Source: Clostridia bacterium (GTDB lineage: Bacteria; Bacillota; Clostridia; UMGS1883; UMGS1540). Taken from it: DNA of 64,000 nt. The notes beneath the pieces were generated by a model. It made no database searches. It worked only from the letters and a program-made list of their open reading frames with translations, and was not told the DNA's origin. The stretch lies in NCBI GenBank assembly GCA_017442155.1, contig JAFSAU010000051.1, forward strand, positions 1 to 64,000, given 5' to 3'. This document shows positions 25,026 to 33,753 of the stretch, piece after piece. Position 1 is the stretch's first letter. Each line of letters starts with the position of its first letter. A program made the position numbers and the translations under genes.

Positions 25026-26841
25026 GACAGACACCTGCCTTCCATGCGGCCGCACCGCAGCCACTGCATTTTTCGCGGCAGTTCGGCGTAACCTCACCCT
25101 TTTGGGCACGATCCCGCTCCCGGAGAAGGAAGGTACGGGAAACGCCGCAGTCAATAACCTCCCAGGGAAGAAGCTCGTCCGTCTCCCTGGCTCTTGTGTA
25201 TCGCTCCATTTCCACGCCGCAGTCGGCAAACGCTTTCTGCCAGCGGTTAAAATCGAAATGCTCGCTCCAGCCGTCGAAGCGACAGCCTAAGCCAACTGCT
25301 TTTTCCAAAACTGCGCCCAGCCGCCGGTCACCCCGGGCAAAAACGCCTTCAAGCACGCTCAGCTTCGATTCGTGGTAATTGATGGTCAGGCGTTTGGAAC
25401 GCACGGTTTCACATAAAATACGCTGTTTGTCTCTCAGCTGTGCCGCCGTATTCTGCGCCTCCCACTGAAAGGGCGTATGGGGCTTCGGCACAAAGGAAGA
25501 AACGCTGGCCGTAATCTGTACCGGCTTCTCTCCCTTTTGCTTCGGCAATTCGTAGGCCACATCCACCACCTTTTTGGCAAGAAGGGGGATTCCGGCCACA
25601 TCCTCGTCCGTCTCATAGGGCAGACCAATCATAAAGTACAGCTTAATGTTCTTATAGCCGCCGGCAAAGGCAATCCGGGCTGATTCCAGCACATTTTCCT
25701 CGGTGATGCCCTTGTTTATCACATCGCGCATCCGCTGGGTGCCTGCTTCGGGTGCAAAGGTCAGGCCCGTTTTCCGCACTTTCTGAATTCTTTGCATCAG
25801 CTCCATGGAAAAATTGTCGATGCGGAGGGATGGCAGGGCCAGGCTGATTTTCTTTTCCTCTGTCATATCCAGCAGTTTTTCCGTAAAGGGCGCAAGACAG
25901 CTGTAGTCACTGGTGCTTAGGGACAAAAGGGAAATCTCCTCATACCCGGTCTGTGCAATCAGCTTTTCTGCAAGCTCTAAAAGCCGCTCCGGTGAACGCT
26001 CCCGCACAGGGCGGTAAATCATGCCGGCCTGACAGAAGCGGCAGCCGCGGATACAGCCGCGGAACATTTCAAGGGAAATGCGGTCGTGCACAATTTCGCC
26101 GTAGGGAACAATCTGGGTTTCGGGGAAATAGCACTTGTCCATATCCTCCACAATCCGTTTTTTCACCTTTTCAGGGGCGGCAGGATGCAGGCGGCGCACA
26201 GCCGTCTGCCGGTCTCCGTCAAAGACGGGTTCATAGAAGGACGGAACATACACGCCCGCAATACCCGCCACAGTTTCCAGAAACGCCGCTTTGGGCTTTC
26301 CACTGTCCTTCCACTCCCCATAGGCATCCAGGATTTCCATATTCACTTCTTCGCCCTCGCCGATGATAAAAAAGTCAATAAAATCAGCCATCGGCTCCGG
26401 ATTCATGGCGCAGGACCCGCCGGCACATACAAAGGGAAATCCTTCGGTGCGGTCCGCACTGCGGAGCGGAATCCGGGCAAGGCGAAGCATTTCCAGCACG
26501 TTCGTGTAGCTCATTTCGTACTGGAGGGAAAAGCCCAGCATATCAAAGTCGCCCAAAGGGTCCCGGCTTTCCAGGGCAAAAAGCGGCATGTTGTGTTTTT
26601 CCATTTCGGCCGCCATATCGTCCCAGGGCATAAAGGCCCGCTCGCACCAGGTATCCTCCCGGGTGTTTTTCAGATGGTATAAAATCCGCATACCAAGATG
26701 GCTCATGCCCACCTCGTACAAATCCGGAAAGCACATACAGAAGCGGATTTTCACCTCTGCCGGATTTTTATACACGGCACCGTACTCCCCACCGATATAC
26801 CGGGTGGGTTTCTGCACGGCATTCAGAATTTTCTCAAACAT
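25018..26841 (-). CDS. TIGR03960 family B12-binding-type radical SAM protein
   Basis: A 607-residue enzyme of unknown reaction. The N-terminal half resembles a B12-binding domain (CFPDLYEVGMSHLGMRIL; DMLGFSLQYEMSYTN). The radical SAM cluster motif is FRGCIRGCRFCQAG at about residue 260, followed by GLTFAPEAGTQRMRDVINKG. A Cys-rich end (CREKCSGCGA) may bind another metal. The usual neighbours in this family, RNase G and ribosomal proteins L21/L27, are absent here. The ATG follows GAGG. It is co-transcribed with the DUF2344 partner and starts 12 bases after the carboxypeptidase. Confidence 0.9.
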   Translation of the reverse strand: MFEKILNAVQKPTRYIGGEYGAVYKNPAEVKIRFCMCFPDLYEVGMSHLGMRILYHLKNTREDTWCERAFMPWDDMAAEMEKHNMPLFALESRDPLGDFDMLGFSLQYEMSYTNVLEMLRLARIPLRSADRTEGFPFVCAGGSCAMNPEPMADFIDFFIIGEGEEVNMEILDAYGEWKDSGKPKAAFLETVAGIAGVYVPSFYEPVFDGDRQTAVRRLHPAAPEKVKKRIVEDMDKCYFPETQIVPYGEIVHDRISLEMFRGCIRGCRFCQAGMIYRPVRERSPERLLELAEKLIAQTGYEEISLLSLSTSDYSCLAPFTEKLLDMTEEKKISLALPSLRIDNFSMELMQRIQKVRKTGLTFAPEAGTQRMRDVINKGITEENVLESARIAFAGGYKNIKLYFMIGLPYETDEDVAGIPLLAKKVVDVAYELPKQKGEKPVQITASVSSFVPKPHTPFQWEAQNTAAQLRDKQRILCETVRSKRLTINYHESKLSVLEGVFARGDRRLGAVLEKAVGLGCRFDGWSEHFDFNRWQKAFADCGVEMERYTRARETDELLPWEVIDCGVSRTFLLRERDRAQKGEVTPNCREKCSGCGAAAWKAGVCHA

Positions 26842-26853
26842 AGCTTCCTCACA

Positions 26854-28134
26854 TTACTGATATTTGTTCCGCCGGCGGATTTCCGCGGCGCGGACGCGGC
26901 GGTTTTTGGCTCTGCGCTTCCGGGTGCGGATGGAGATAAGAAGCAGCAGAAGTACCGCAAGGATTCCGTAGGTCCAGAGAGAAGTGAAAATCTGCAGAAA
27001 GAAATCGGCAATCAAATTCCTTTTTTCCACGTCCTCGCTTGCCACCAGATAGGTCTGCCCCACCAGTGTACCCTTATACCGGTATTCTACCCGGCCCACA
27101 GCCGTACCGGCCGAAACCGGAGCCACCAGGTTTTTGTTAATGTACTCCAGCTTTTCCACGTCCTGTGGTGTGGCCCAGTCAGGCAAAATGGCAGAAACGG
27201 CTGTTTCCGTATGTACGGCCACGGCAGAAGTGTTCTTTGCTTTCTGGACGGGAACGCCCTCGGCCGCTGCACCTGCTTCACACAAAAGCGTGGGCTTGCA
27301 GTATTCCGCGCCCCAGGAAAGCAGTGCGCGGCTGTCCACGAAGGACATGGACCGGCCGTCCATACTTTCGGCCCCCAGCACCACGGCAATGTACATCCCT
27401 TCCCCCGCTTTTGCAGCAGAAACGAGACAGCTTTTTGCTTCGTCCGTGTAGCCGGTTTTGATGCCGACCGCATTTGCATAGTAGTATTCACTCTGCGGAT
27501 TCGTCAGGTGATTGGTAGAATTCAAGTACCGCTTTTCCTCATATTTATCCGTCGGCTCCAGCACATAGGAGCGCATCTGTACAATGTCGGCAAATTCAGG
27601 CAGCGTCATGGCATGACGGGCCAGGAGTGCCAGGTCATACGCGGTGGTATAATGCTGGGTGTTGTGCAGACCGTGGGCATTGACGAAGTGGGTGTTTTGT
27701 GCCCCCAGCTCTGCCGCCCGGCTGTTCATCATGCCGACAAAGCTTTCAATATCACCGGCAATATGCTCGGCAATCACATTGGCCGCGTCATTTGCAGAGC
27801 AGATTAAAAGGGCGTACACCATTTCCCGCAGTGTAAAGGATTCCCCTTCAAAGAGGCCGGCCTTACTGCTGTCGTAGCTGATGCTGTTCACGGCATTAAA
27901 GCTGACCGGCACAACGTCGTCCAGATTCCCGTTTTCCAGTGCCAGTATAGCCGTCATCACCTTGGTGGTGCTGGCGGGGTACGCGCGCGTATAGGCGTTT
28001 TTTTCGTACAGCACAACGCCTGATTTCGCATCCGTCAGAATCGCGCAGGGTGCGGAAACAGACGGTGCCGCCTCGGCAAAAGTGGCCAGAAGCGGGATAA
28101 GACACAGGCAGATTGCCAAAATCTTTCGTTTCAA
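26854..28134 (-). CDS. D-alanyl-D-alanine carboxypeptidase (peptidase S11, DacA/DacF type)
   Basis: Trims the terminal D-Ala from peptidoglycan stem peptides outside the membrane. Signal peptide KRKILAICLCLIPLLATFAEA, then the penicillin-binding motifs: SxxK in PASTTKVM, SxN in SAND, and KTG in GIKTGYTDEAKS. A C-terminal beta domain (PBP5_C) follows, then a membrane helix and an Arg/Lys-rich tail, so it stays anchored. I placed the start at the TTG at 28134, seven bases after AGGAGG; the frame is open further upstream but without a site. Divergent from the response regulator gene. Confidence 0.92.
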   Translation of the reverse strand: MKRKILAICLCLIPLLATFAEAAPSVSAPCAILTDAKSGVVLYEKNAYTRAYPASTTKVMTAILALENGNLDDVVPVSFNAVNSISYDSSKAGLFEGESFTLREMVYALLICSANDAANVIAEHIAGDIESFVGMMNSRAAELGAQNTHFVNAHGLHNTQHYTTAYDLALLARHAMTLPEFADIVQMRSYVLEPTDKYEEKRYLNSTNHLTNPQSEYYYANAVGIKTGYTDEAKSCLVSAAKAGEGMYIAVVLGAESMDGRSMSFVDSRALLSWGAEYCKPTLLCEAGAAAEGVPVQKAKNTSAVAVHTETAVSAILPDWATPQDVEKLEYINKNLVAPVSAGTAVGRVEYRYKGTLVGQTYLVASEDVEKRNLIADFFLQIFTSLWTYGILAVLLLLLISIRTRKRRAKNRRVRAAEIRRRNKYQ

Positions 28135-28179
28135 AAAGCATCCTCCTTTTATAAAAGAAAAAATATTTTTAAATTTTGA

Positions 28180-28208
28180 TTGAAAAATCCCGGATAATGT
28201 TATATAAT
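28180..28208 (+). promoter_or_regulatory. Promoter for the two-component operon
   Basis: TTGAAA (28180-28185) and TATAAT (28203-28208) with a 17-base spacer, 67 bases before the response regulator start. Confidence 0.7.
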
Positions 28209-28274
28209 ATACCAAATAGCGGCTAAAAGCAAGGTTTTTTTGCAAAAAAACGAAAAAGAAGGAGAAAAACGGCG

Positions 28275-28958
28275 TTGAAAATCTTAATTGTGGATGATGA
28301 AAAGCTTCTGGTAAAGGGCATAAAATTTAATTTTGAGCAGGAAGGCTACCAGGTGGAAACCGCCTACGACGGCGAGGAAGCTTTGAAGCTTGCAAGAGAC
28401 AAAAGTATTGATATCATTATTCTCGACCTTATGCTCCCCAAGGTGGACGGACTTTCCGTTTGCCAGAAAATCCGTGAATTTTCCCGCGTGCCGATTATTA
28501 TGCTGACGGCCAAAACCGAGGATATGGATAAGATTATGGGCCTGGAATACGGTGCAGACGATTATATGACGAAGCCCTTTAATATTCTGGAGCTGAAGGC
28601 AAGAGTAAAGGCCATTATGCGCCGCACGGGCACCGGCGGGGGAGAACCGACCCGCACCAGCCGTGCGATGGGCGACGTTTCTCTCGATTATAATCTTCGC
28701 AAAATTCATATCGGTGACCGGTGGGTGGAGCTGACGGCCAAGGAATTTGACCTTATCGATTTGCTCGTTTCCAATGCGGGCAAGGTCTATTCCCGCGAGA
28801 GTCTCCTGGATATTGTGTGGGGCTACGATTATCCCGGCGATATCCGCACCGTGGATGTGCATATGCGCCGTCTCCGGGAGAAGATTGAGCCAAATCCCGC
28901 TGAGCCGAAATATATCATCACCAAGTGGGGGGTAGGGTACTATTTTCAGGAAAATTAA
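28275..28958 (+). CDS. OmpR-family response regulator
   Basis: A 227-residue regulator: receiver domain with the acidic pair in IVDDEK, phospho-acceptor Asp in IIILDLMLPKVDG (about residue 52), and the conserved Lys in DDYMTKPF; then a winged-helix DNA-binding domain ending in the usual YIITKWGVGYYF. Starts at a TTG preceded by AAGGAG. Its stop falls inside the region needed for the N-terminus of the histidine kinase, so the two are translationally coupled. Targets are unknown, but the divergent carboxypeptidase suggests a cell envelope role. Confidence 0.93.
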   Translation: MKILIVDDEKLLVKGIKFNFEQEGYQVETAYDGEEALKLARDKSIDIIILDLMLPKVDGLSVCQKIREFSRVPIIMLTAKTEDMDKIMGLEYGADDYMTKPFNILELKARVKAIMRRTGTGGGEPTRTSRAMGDVSLDYNLRKIHIGDRWVELTAKEFDLIDLLVSNAGKVYSRESLLDIVWGYDYPGDIRTVDVHMRRLREKIEPNPAEPKYIITKWGVGYYFQEN

Positions 28959-29007
28959 GCTGTTTCTCACCAGTCTCCGGCTCCGGCTTGTCGCCACATA
29001 TTTCATT

Positions 29008-30375
29008 GTGATTTCGCTGGCACTGATGGGTATACTTTTCTGCGTTATGCAGGTTATGCAGCAGTATACAATAAAAACCTATTCCCGCGAGGTTCTGGAA
29101 AATGCCAACCGGCTGGCAGGCTTTGCAGGTGAGTACCTTACCGGAAAAGCGGATATTGTCGCCTTCTCTCCGGCTCTCCTTACAGACCGTAGTCCGGACC
29201 GCGTACTGCTTCTGGACCGGGACAGCCGGGTGCTGTATGACAGCAGTGAGGCATTGTCCCAGCGGGGAAAGATTATTTCCGCACCCTGGGTGCTTGCGGG
29301 ACTTTCCGGAGAAAATGCAGTCCGGCGAACGGAGGAAAACGGTCTGCATTTTGTGCAGGTGGCCGTGCCCGTCTACAGCGGACGGACCGCCGTCGGTGTT
29401 CTGCTTGCCAAAGCCTCCTCCGAAAGACTGTATACGTACTTTTCGCACCTGCAGTACCGTCTGGTGGTTATCGGAATTTCCGGCTGTCTTTTGGTCGGTC
29501 TTTTTGCCGTATTCATTTCTTCTATCTTTGCCCGTCCCCTTTCCCGGCTGACAAGCCAGATTCGTGAAATGAGTGAAACCGACGCGCGAAAGCTGGAGCA
29601 TATCCGTGGCGGAAACGAAATTACGGAGCTGGTGTCGGCCTTCAATCTGATGGTGGAGCGGATTGACGATATCGACAATCGGCGGCAGGAATTTGTTTCC
29701 AATGCCTCCCATGAGCTGAAAACACCGCTTAGCTCCATCAAGCTGATTTGTGATTCCCTTCTGCAGAATCCCGATACGGACCGGGCGATGGTCAATGAAT
29801 TTCTGGAGGACATGAATGAGCAGGTGGACAGGCTGACGAGAATTGTCAATAAGCTCCTGAGCCTTACAAAGCTGGATTCCTCCGCTGTGGAGGAAACGGA
29901 GGCCTTTAATTTCTCTACGGTGAACCTGCAGATTCTGGTACAGAATGCCGTGCGTGCCCTGTCACCCCTTGCGGAAAACAAGAATATAATGATAGAAACC
30001 CATCTGCCCGACAGTGTTTTTCTGCGGGTAGATTCCGATAAGATATGGGAAGCCGTGTACAATATTCTGGATAACAGTATTAAATATACGCCGCCGGACG
30101 GGCGTGTGTATGTGGAGCTGTACCGGGATGAGGAAAATGTGTACATAACCATTTCCGATAACGGCATTGGTATGGCAGAGGGTGAATTTACTAAAATTTT
30201 TGACCGCTTCTACCGGGTAGATAAGGCCAGAGCACGCGAAACCGGCGGCACAGGTCTTGGTCTTTCCATTGCCCTGAGTGCCGTGGAGCTTCACGGCGGC
30301 TATATCGAAGTGGAAAGCCGGGAGGATGAGGGAAGTCTGTTCCGGATTGTTCTGCCGCTGACAAATGACCTGTAG
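29008..30375 (+). CDS. Sensor histidine kinase (HAMP/HisKA/HATPase)
   Basis: Partner kinase of the preceding regulator. Two membrane helices flank an extracellular domain of about 120 residues; then HAMP, HisKA with SNASHELKTPLSSIK (phospho-His), and an ATPase with NILDNSIKYT, DNGIGM and GTGLGLS. The GTG at 29008 is the first conventional start in frame, but it would cut the first membrane helix in half. The frame continues upstream to a TAG at 28933 and encodes FRKIKLFLTSLRLRLVATYF, a normal kinase N-terminus, without ATG, GTG or TTG. A start at ATT 28942 or CTG 28960 is therefore likely. Confidence 0.9.
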   Translation: MISLALMGILFCVMQVMQQYTIKTYSREVLENANRLAGFAGEYLTGKADIVAFSPALLTDRSPDRVLLLDRDSRVLYDSSEALSQRGKIISAPWVLAGLSGENAVRRTEENGLHFVQVAVPVYSGRTAVGVLLAKASSERLYTYFSHLQYRLVVIGISGCLLVGLFAVFISSIFARPLSRLTSQIREMSETDARKLEHIRGGNEITELVSAFNLMVERIDDIDNRRQEFVSNASHELKTPLSSIKLICDSLLQNPDTDRAMVNEFLEDMNEQVDRLTRIVNKLLSLTKLDSSAVEETEAFNFSTVNLQILVQNAVRALSPLAENKNIMIETHLPDSVFLRVDSDKIWEAVYNILDNSIKYTPPDGRVYVELYRDEENVYITISDNGIGMAEGEFTKIFDRFYRVDKARARETGGTGLGLSIALSAVELHGGYIEVESREDEGSLFRIVLPLTNDL

Positions 30376-30385
30376 GAGGGACTGT

Positions 30386-31270
30386 ATGAAAAAAATTCTG
30401 ATTCTTTTATGTGCCGTTTTCCTCCTGGGCGGCTGTGCACCGAAAAACGGTGCAACCGTGAAGCTGTATTTTACTGAAAAAGGGGAAATTGCAGAAGAAA
30501 CCCGCAGTGTAGAGCAGGAGGGGAGCGTTCTGGAAACCGCCATCCGCACCCTTCTGGACGGCCCCCGGAAGATGGGGCACGAGCGGGTGATTCCGGAAGG
30601 CACAACGCTTCTGGGTGTGAATATTGTCGGTACCGTGGCGGAGATTAACCTCTCTGCGGCCTTTGATACGGGCACGGATGCACAGCGCCTCCTGTCCCGC
30701 TATACGCTGATTCATACGGCATGTTCCGCCGGGGATGTACAGAAGGTAAAGCTTCTGACAGAAGGCGTGCCGCTTCGCAGCCTGCAGGACGGGACTATGC
30801 TCGGTGCACTCGGTGCGGCAGATATTTCCCTCACAGAACCCGGTAGCAGTACACCGCTGCTTCTCACGCTGTATTTCCCCGACGCCACTGCCGCCTATCT
30901 TGTTCCCGAAACGCGGCAGATTACTCTGACGGAGGGCACGTCAACGGCTTTCGCCGCGGTGCAGGAGCTTCTTCGGGGTCCTGCATCCTCGCATCTCGTA
31001 TCTGCCTTGTCGGATAAAACCGTGCTTCTGGATGCGGAAATCCGAAATGGAATCTGCTTTGTCAACATGAACGCCGAATTTTTGAAAAACACCACCGGCG
31101 GCAGGACCTGGGAAACCGCCGCTGTCTACTCCATTGTCAATACACTCACTGCCCTGCCGGATGTGCAGGAGGTCCGTTTTCTGGTGGAGGGGGAGACCGT
31201 GTCCGGACCCGGAACCATAAATCTCCTCGGCGGATTTACAGAAAACAAATCCCTGTATATGCCCGCATAA
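30386..31270 (+). CDS. Lipoprotein with two GerMN domains
   Basis: A 294-residue lipoprotein: signal peptide with lipobox LLGGC, then two GerMN (PF10646) units, the first around AIRTLLDGPRK to KVKLLTEG and the second around AVQELLRGPAS to EVRFLVEGE. GerMN domains occur in the spore germination protein GerM and in LpqB-type proteins next to two-component systems. Its position directly behind the kinase mirrors the MtrAB-LpqB arrangement of Actinobacteria, so a role in signalling at the envelope is plausible. ATG follows AGGAGGG. Confidence 0.88.
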   Translation: MKKILILLCAVFLLGGCAPKNGATVKLYFTEKGEIAEETRSVEQEGSVLETAIRTLLDGPRKMGHERVIPEGTTLLGVNIVGTVAEINLSAAFDTGTDAQRLLSRYTLIHTACSAGDVQKVKLLTEGVPLRSLQDGTMLGALGAADISLTEPGSSTPLLLTLYFPDATAAYLVPETRQITLTEGTSTAFAAVQELLRGPASSHLVSALSDKTVLLDAEIRNGICFVNMNAEFLKNTTGGRTWETAAVYSIVNTLTALPDVQEVRFLVEGETVSGPGTINLLGGFTENKSLYMPA

Positions 31271-31343
31271 CACAGGATGTACCTTTCCCCGGAAAAACGG
31301 CGGAAAGCTTGTCAAATTTATACGAAGAAAGGAACAACGCACC

Positions 31344-32684
31344 ATGAAACAAACATTTGAAGAACTCTGCCGGGCCGCACGGTCGGCGTACTCCATAGAT
31401 GCGCCGCTGTATCAGCGATATAATGTAAAACGCGGCCTCCGTAATGCGGATAACACCGGCGTTTTAGTCGGACTCACCAACATCGGCGACGCCCACGGTT
31501 ATATTATGAATGAGGGCGATAAGCTTCCGGACCGCGGTGTACTGCGGTACCGCGGTATTGATGTTTATGATATTGTACGTGCCTGCCGGGAGGAAGACCG
31601 GCACGGTTTTGAAGAAATTACGTACCTTCTTCTTTTCGGCGTTCTGCCCACGAAAGAGGAACTTCGGCGTTTTTCGAGCCTTCTGGGAAGCCGGCGCACT
31701 TTGCCGGAGGGCTTTACGGAGGACATGATTTTAAAGGCTCCCAGCCAGAATATTATGAATAAACTGGCCCGTGCTGTGCTGGCAAGCTATTCCTACGACG
31801 ATAACCCGGACGATAATTCTCTGGAAAACATGCTGCGGCAGTCCATTGAGCTTATCGCCCGTTTTCCCACCATGGTTACCTACGGCTATTATGCCAAGGT
31901 CCATTATTATGACAAGAAGAGCCTGATTATTCATGAGCCGGACCCCTCCCTTTCCACCGCAGAAAACTTCCTGCATATGATCCGGCCGGATAACACCTTC
32001 ACAAAGCTGGAAGCAGATACCCTGGATGAGTGCCTGATTATCCACGCGGAGCACGGCGGCGGTAATAACTCGTCCTTTACCACCCACGTGGTTTCCTCCA
32101 CGGGTACAGATACCTACTCAGCCATCGCTTCGGCCATCGGGTCTCTGAAGGGTCCGCTCCATGGCGGTGCCAATATCAAAGTGCGGGAAATGATTGACAG
32201 CTTCAAGAAAAACGTGAAGGACATCACCAGTCGGGAAGAAGTGGGTGCCTATATTGAAAAAATTCTGAAAAAGGAAGCCTTTGACGGTGCAGGACTTGTC
32301 TACGGCATGGGCCATGCGATTTATACGCTTAGCGACCCGCGTGCCGTTATCCTCAAGGAAAAGGCCGCGCTTTTAGCCAAGGAAAAGGGCAGAGAGGATG
32401 AATTTACCCTCTACGCCCTGATTGAAGAATTGACACCGGGCCTTTTCTGCAGTATCAAGGGCGTGGAAAAGGAAATGTGCGCCAATGTGGACCTGTATTC
32501 CGGCTTTGTGTATAGTATGCTGGGAATTCCCCACGAACTATATACGCCTCTCTTTGCCATCTCCCGTGCCGCAGGCTGGTGTGCACATCGCATGGAAGAG
32601 GTGCTGACCGGTGGAAAGATTATCCGTCCGGCATACAAGAACGTGTTCCATAAGGAGCCCTATACGGCCATTACCGACCGGTAA
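31344..32684 (+). CDS. Citrate synthase (citrate/2-methylcitrate synthase family)
   Basis: Condenses acetyl-CoA with oxaloacetate to citrate. The 446 residues are typical of the clostridial branch with an N-terminal extension. Family signatures: LRYRGIDVYDI near residue 65, the catalytic His in LIIHAEHGGGNNSS near 235, the second His in GPLHGGAN near 275, and GMGHAIYTLSDPRA with the catalytic region near 330. No aconitase or isocitrate dehydrogenase is nearby, so it probably feeds glutamate synthesis through a partial TCA branch encoded elsewhere. ATG follows GAAAGGA. Confidence 0.93.
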   Translation: MKQTFEELCRAARSAYSIDAPLYQRYNVKRGLRNADNTGVLVGLTNIGDAHGYIMNEGDKLPDRGVLRYRGIDVYDIVRACREEDRHGFEEITYLLLFGVLPTKEELRRFSSLLGSRRTLPEGFTEDMILKAPSQNIMNKLARAVLASYSYDDNPDDNSLENMLRQSIELIARFPTMVTYGYYAKVHYYDKKSLIIHEPDPSLSTAENFLHMIRPDNTFTKLEADTLDECLIIHAEHGGGNNSSFTTHVVSSTGTDTYSAIASAIGSLKGPLHGGANIKVREMIDSFKKNVKDITSREEVGAYIEKILKKEAFDGAGLVYGMGHAIYTLSDPRAVILKEKAALLAKEKGREDEFTLYALIEELTPGLFCSIKGVEKEMCANVDLYSGFVYSMLGIPHELYTPLFAISRAAGWCAHRMEEVLTGGKIIRPAYKNVFHKEPYTAITDR

Positions 32685-32728
32685 TAGAGGAATAGGAAGT
32701 ATTTGAATACAGAAAGGAAGTGCAGTAC

Positions 32729-33088
32729 ATGGATTTCTGGGAAAACCTGAAAGACAAGGTCACACACGCCGGCCACACGGTGGCCAAAAAATCCACTGAG
32801 CTTGTGGAAATTACCAAGCTGAAGGTAGCTATCACCGACACGGAGACGACAATTGACAAAACACTCCGGAATATGGGAGAAGCACTGTACGAAGCCTACA
32901 AAACCGGTGCCGAGTCTTACACCTCACTCGAGGAAAGCTGTGAGGAAATTGACGCCGCGTATGCCAAAATCGAGGAGCTTCGCGCCCGTATTGCCGAGCT
33001 GAAGGATGTAAAAGCCTGCCCGGCCTGTAAAAAGGAAATGGAAAAGGATGCGTTATTCTGCTCCGCCTGCGGAGAAAAATTTGAATAA
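32729..33088 (+). CDS. Coiled-coil protein with C-terminal zinc ribbon
   Basis: A 119-residue protein. Residues 1-90 are helical with heptad character (ITKLKVAITDTETTIDKTLR and IDAAYAKIEELRARIAELKD), and the end carries CPACKKEM and FCSACGEKF, a four-cysteine zinc ribbon. No signal peptide. Small proteins of this layout are widespread in Clostridia without assigned role. The ATG at 32729 follows AAAGGAAG. It is followed by a terminator at 33109-33162. Confidence 0.8.
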   Translation: MDFWENLKDKVTHAGHTVAKKSTELVEITKLKVAITDTETTIDKTLRNMGEALYEAYKTGAESYTSLEESCEEIDAAYAKIEELRARIAELKDVKACPACKKEMEKDALFCSACGEKFE

Positions 33089-33108
33089 AATATAGGTACC
33101 TGTAAGCT

Positions 33109-33162
33109 AAAAAGCCATGGTGTAAACGATTTTTGAATCGGCTTCCACCATGGCTTTTTTTT
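33109..33162 (+). terminator. Terminator after the coiled-coil zinc-ribbon gene
   Basis: A perfect 14-bp stem (33109-33122 with 33146-33159) followed by a T-run. Confidence 0.85.
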
Positions 33163-33196
33163 ATGCTCCGGGCAAGGCTTTTTTAACAAAAACCTT

Positions 33197-33225
33197 GACA
33201 TTTTCGACAAGATATGGTATGCTTT
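33197..33225 (+). promoter_or_regulatory. Promoter for the zinc-ribbon/DUF2752 pair
   Basis: TTGACA (33197-33202) and TATGCT (33220-33225), 17-base spacer. Confidence 0.75.
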
Positions 33226-33249
33226 AAGAAAAATGAGGAGGATGAAAAA

Positions 33250-33753
33250 ATGAATTGTAACAAATGTGGAGCAGAAATCAGTCCCGGTGCGGCTTTTTGT
33301 GTCAATTGCGGAGAGCCGGTTTCCGCACCCCAGGCGGCACCGCAGCCGCCGGTAACACCGCAGCCCCAGGCAGCCCCCCAGCCCCAGGCAGCCCCCCAGC
33401 CCCAGGCAGCCCCCCAGCCCCAGGCAGCCCCCCAGCCGCAGGCGACACCAGCCCCGCAGGCTGTACAGTATGCTGTACCGGCACCGGTGCTTCCCGGAAA
33501 GGGCATGGGAATTGCCGCTATGGTACTCGGTATAGTTTCGCTGGCTTTATTCTGTATATGGTACATCTCCATTCCGTGCGCAATTGTCGGCGCAGTTTTG
33601 GGTGGACTTTCTGCAAGTAAGGCAAAAGAGGTGGGCGCGAAGAACGGAATGGCAACAGCGGGACTTGTATGCTCAATTATAGCAATCGGTCTCGCAATTT
33701 TGTTCGTAATTCTTGTGGCAATCGGTGTTGCAAGCATGGGTGCCTTTCTGTAA
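33250..33753 (+). CDS. Zinc-ribbon, proline-rich, DUF4190-type membrane protein
   Basis: A 167-residue protein in three parts: an N-terminal zinc ribbon (CNKCGAEIS and FCVNCGE), a Pro/Gln/Ala linker with repeated QPQAAP units, and a C-terminal DUF4190-like region with two hydrophobic helices (GMGIAAMVLGIVSLALF and GLVCSIIAIGLAILFVI). It should sit in the membrane with the ribbon in the cytoplasm. The linker is encoded by four identical 18-base units. ATG follows GAGGAGG. The next gene starts at the base after its stop. Confidence 0.8.
   Translation: MNCNKCGAEISPGAAFCVNCGEPVSAPQAAPQPPVTPQPQAAPQPQAAPQPQAAPQPQAAPQPQATPAPQAVQYAVPAPVLPGKGMGIAAMVLGIVSLALFCIWYISIPCAIVGAVLGGLSASKAKEVGAKNGMATAGLVCSIIAIGLAILFVILVAIGVASMGAFL
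33361..33432 (+). repeat. Tandem 18-bp coding repeat, four identical units
   Basis: The unit CAGCCCCAGGCAGCCCCC occurs four times without a change, with degenerate copies on both sides. It encodes Gln-Pro-Gln-Ala-Ala-Pro. Each unit is a multiple of three, so slippage would lengthen or shorten the linker without breaking the frame. Confidence 0.95.

Noticed and set aside
24396-25229. Longer 277-residue version of the DUF2344 protein
   Set aside because: The extra 68 N-terminal residues overlap the radical SAM gene's end and have no family match; the ATG at 25025 begins the conserved domain.
33361-33432. CRISPR-like array
   Set aside because: The 18-base units are directly adjacent without spacers and encode a Pro/Gln/Ala linker in frame.
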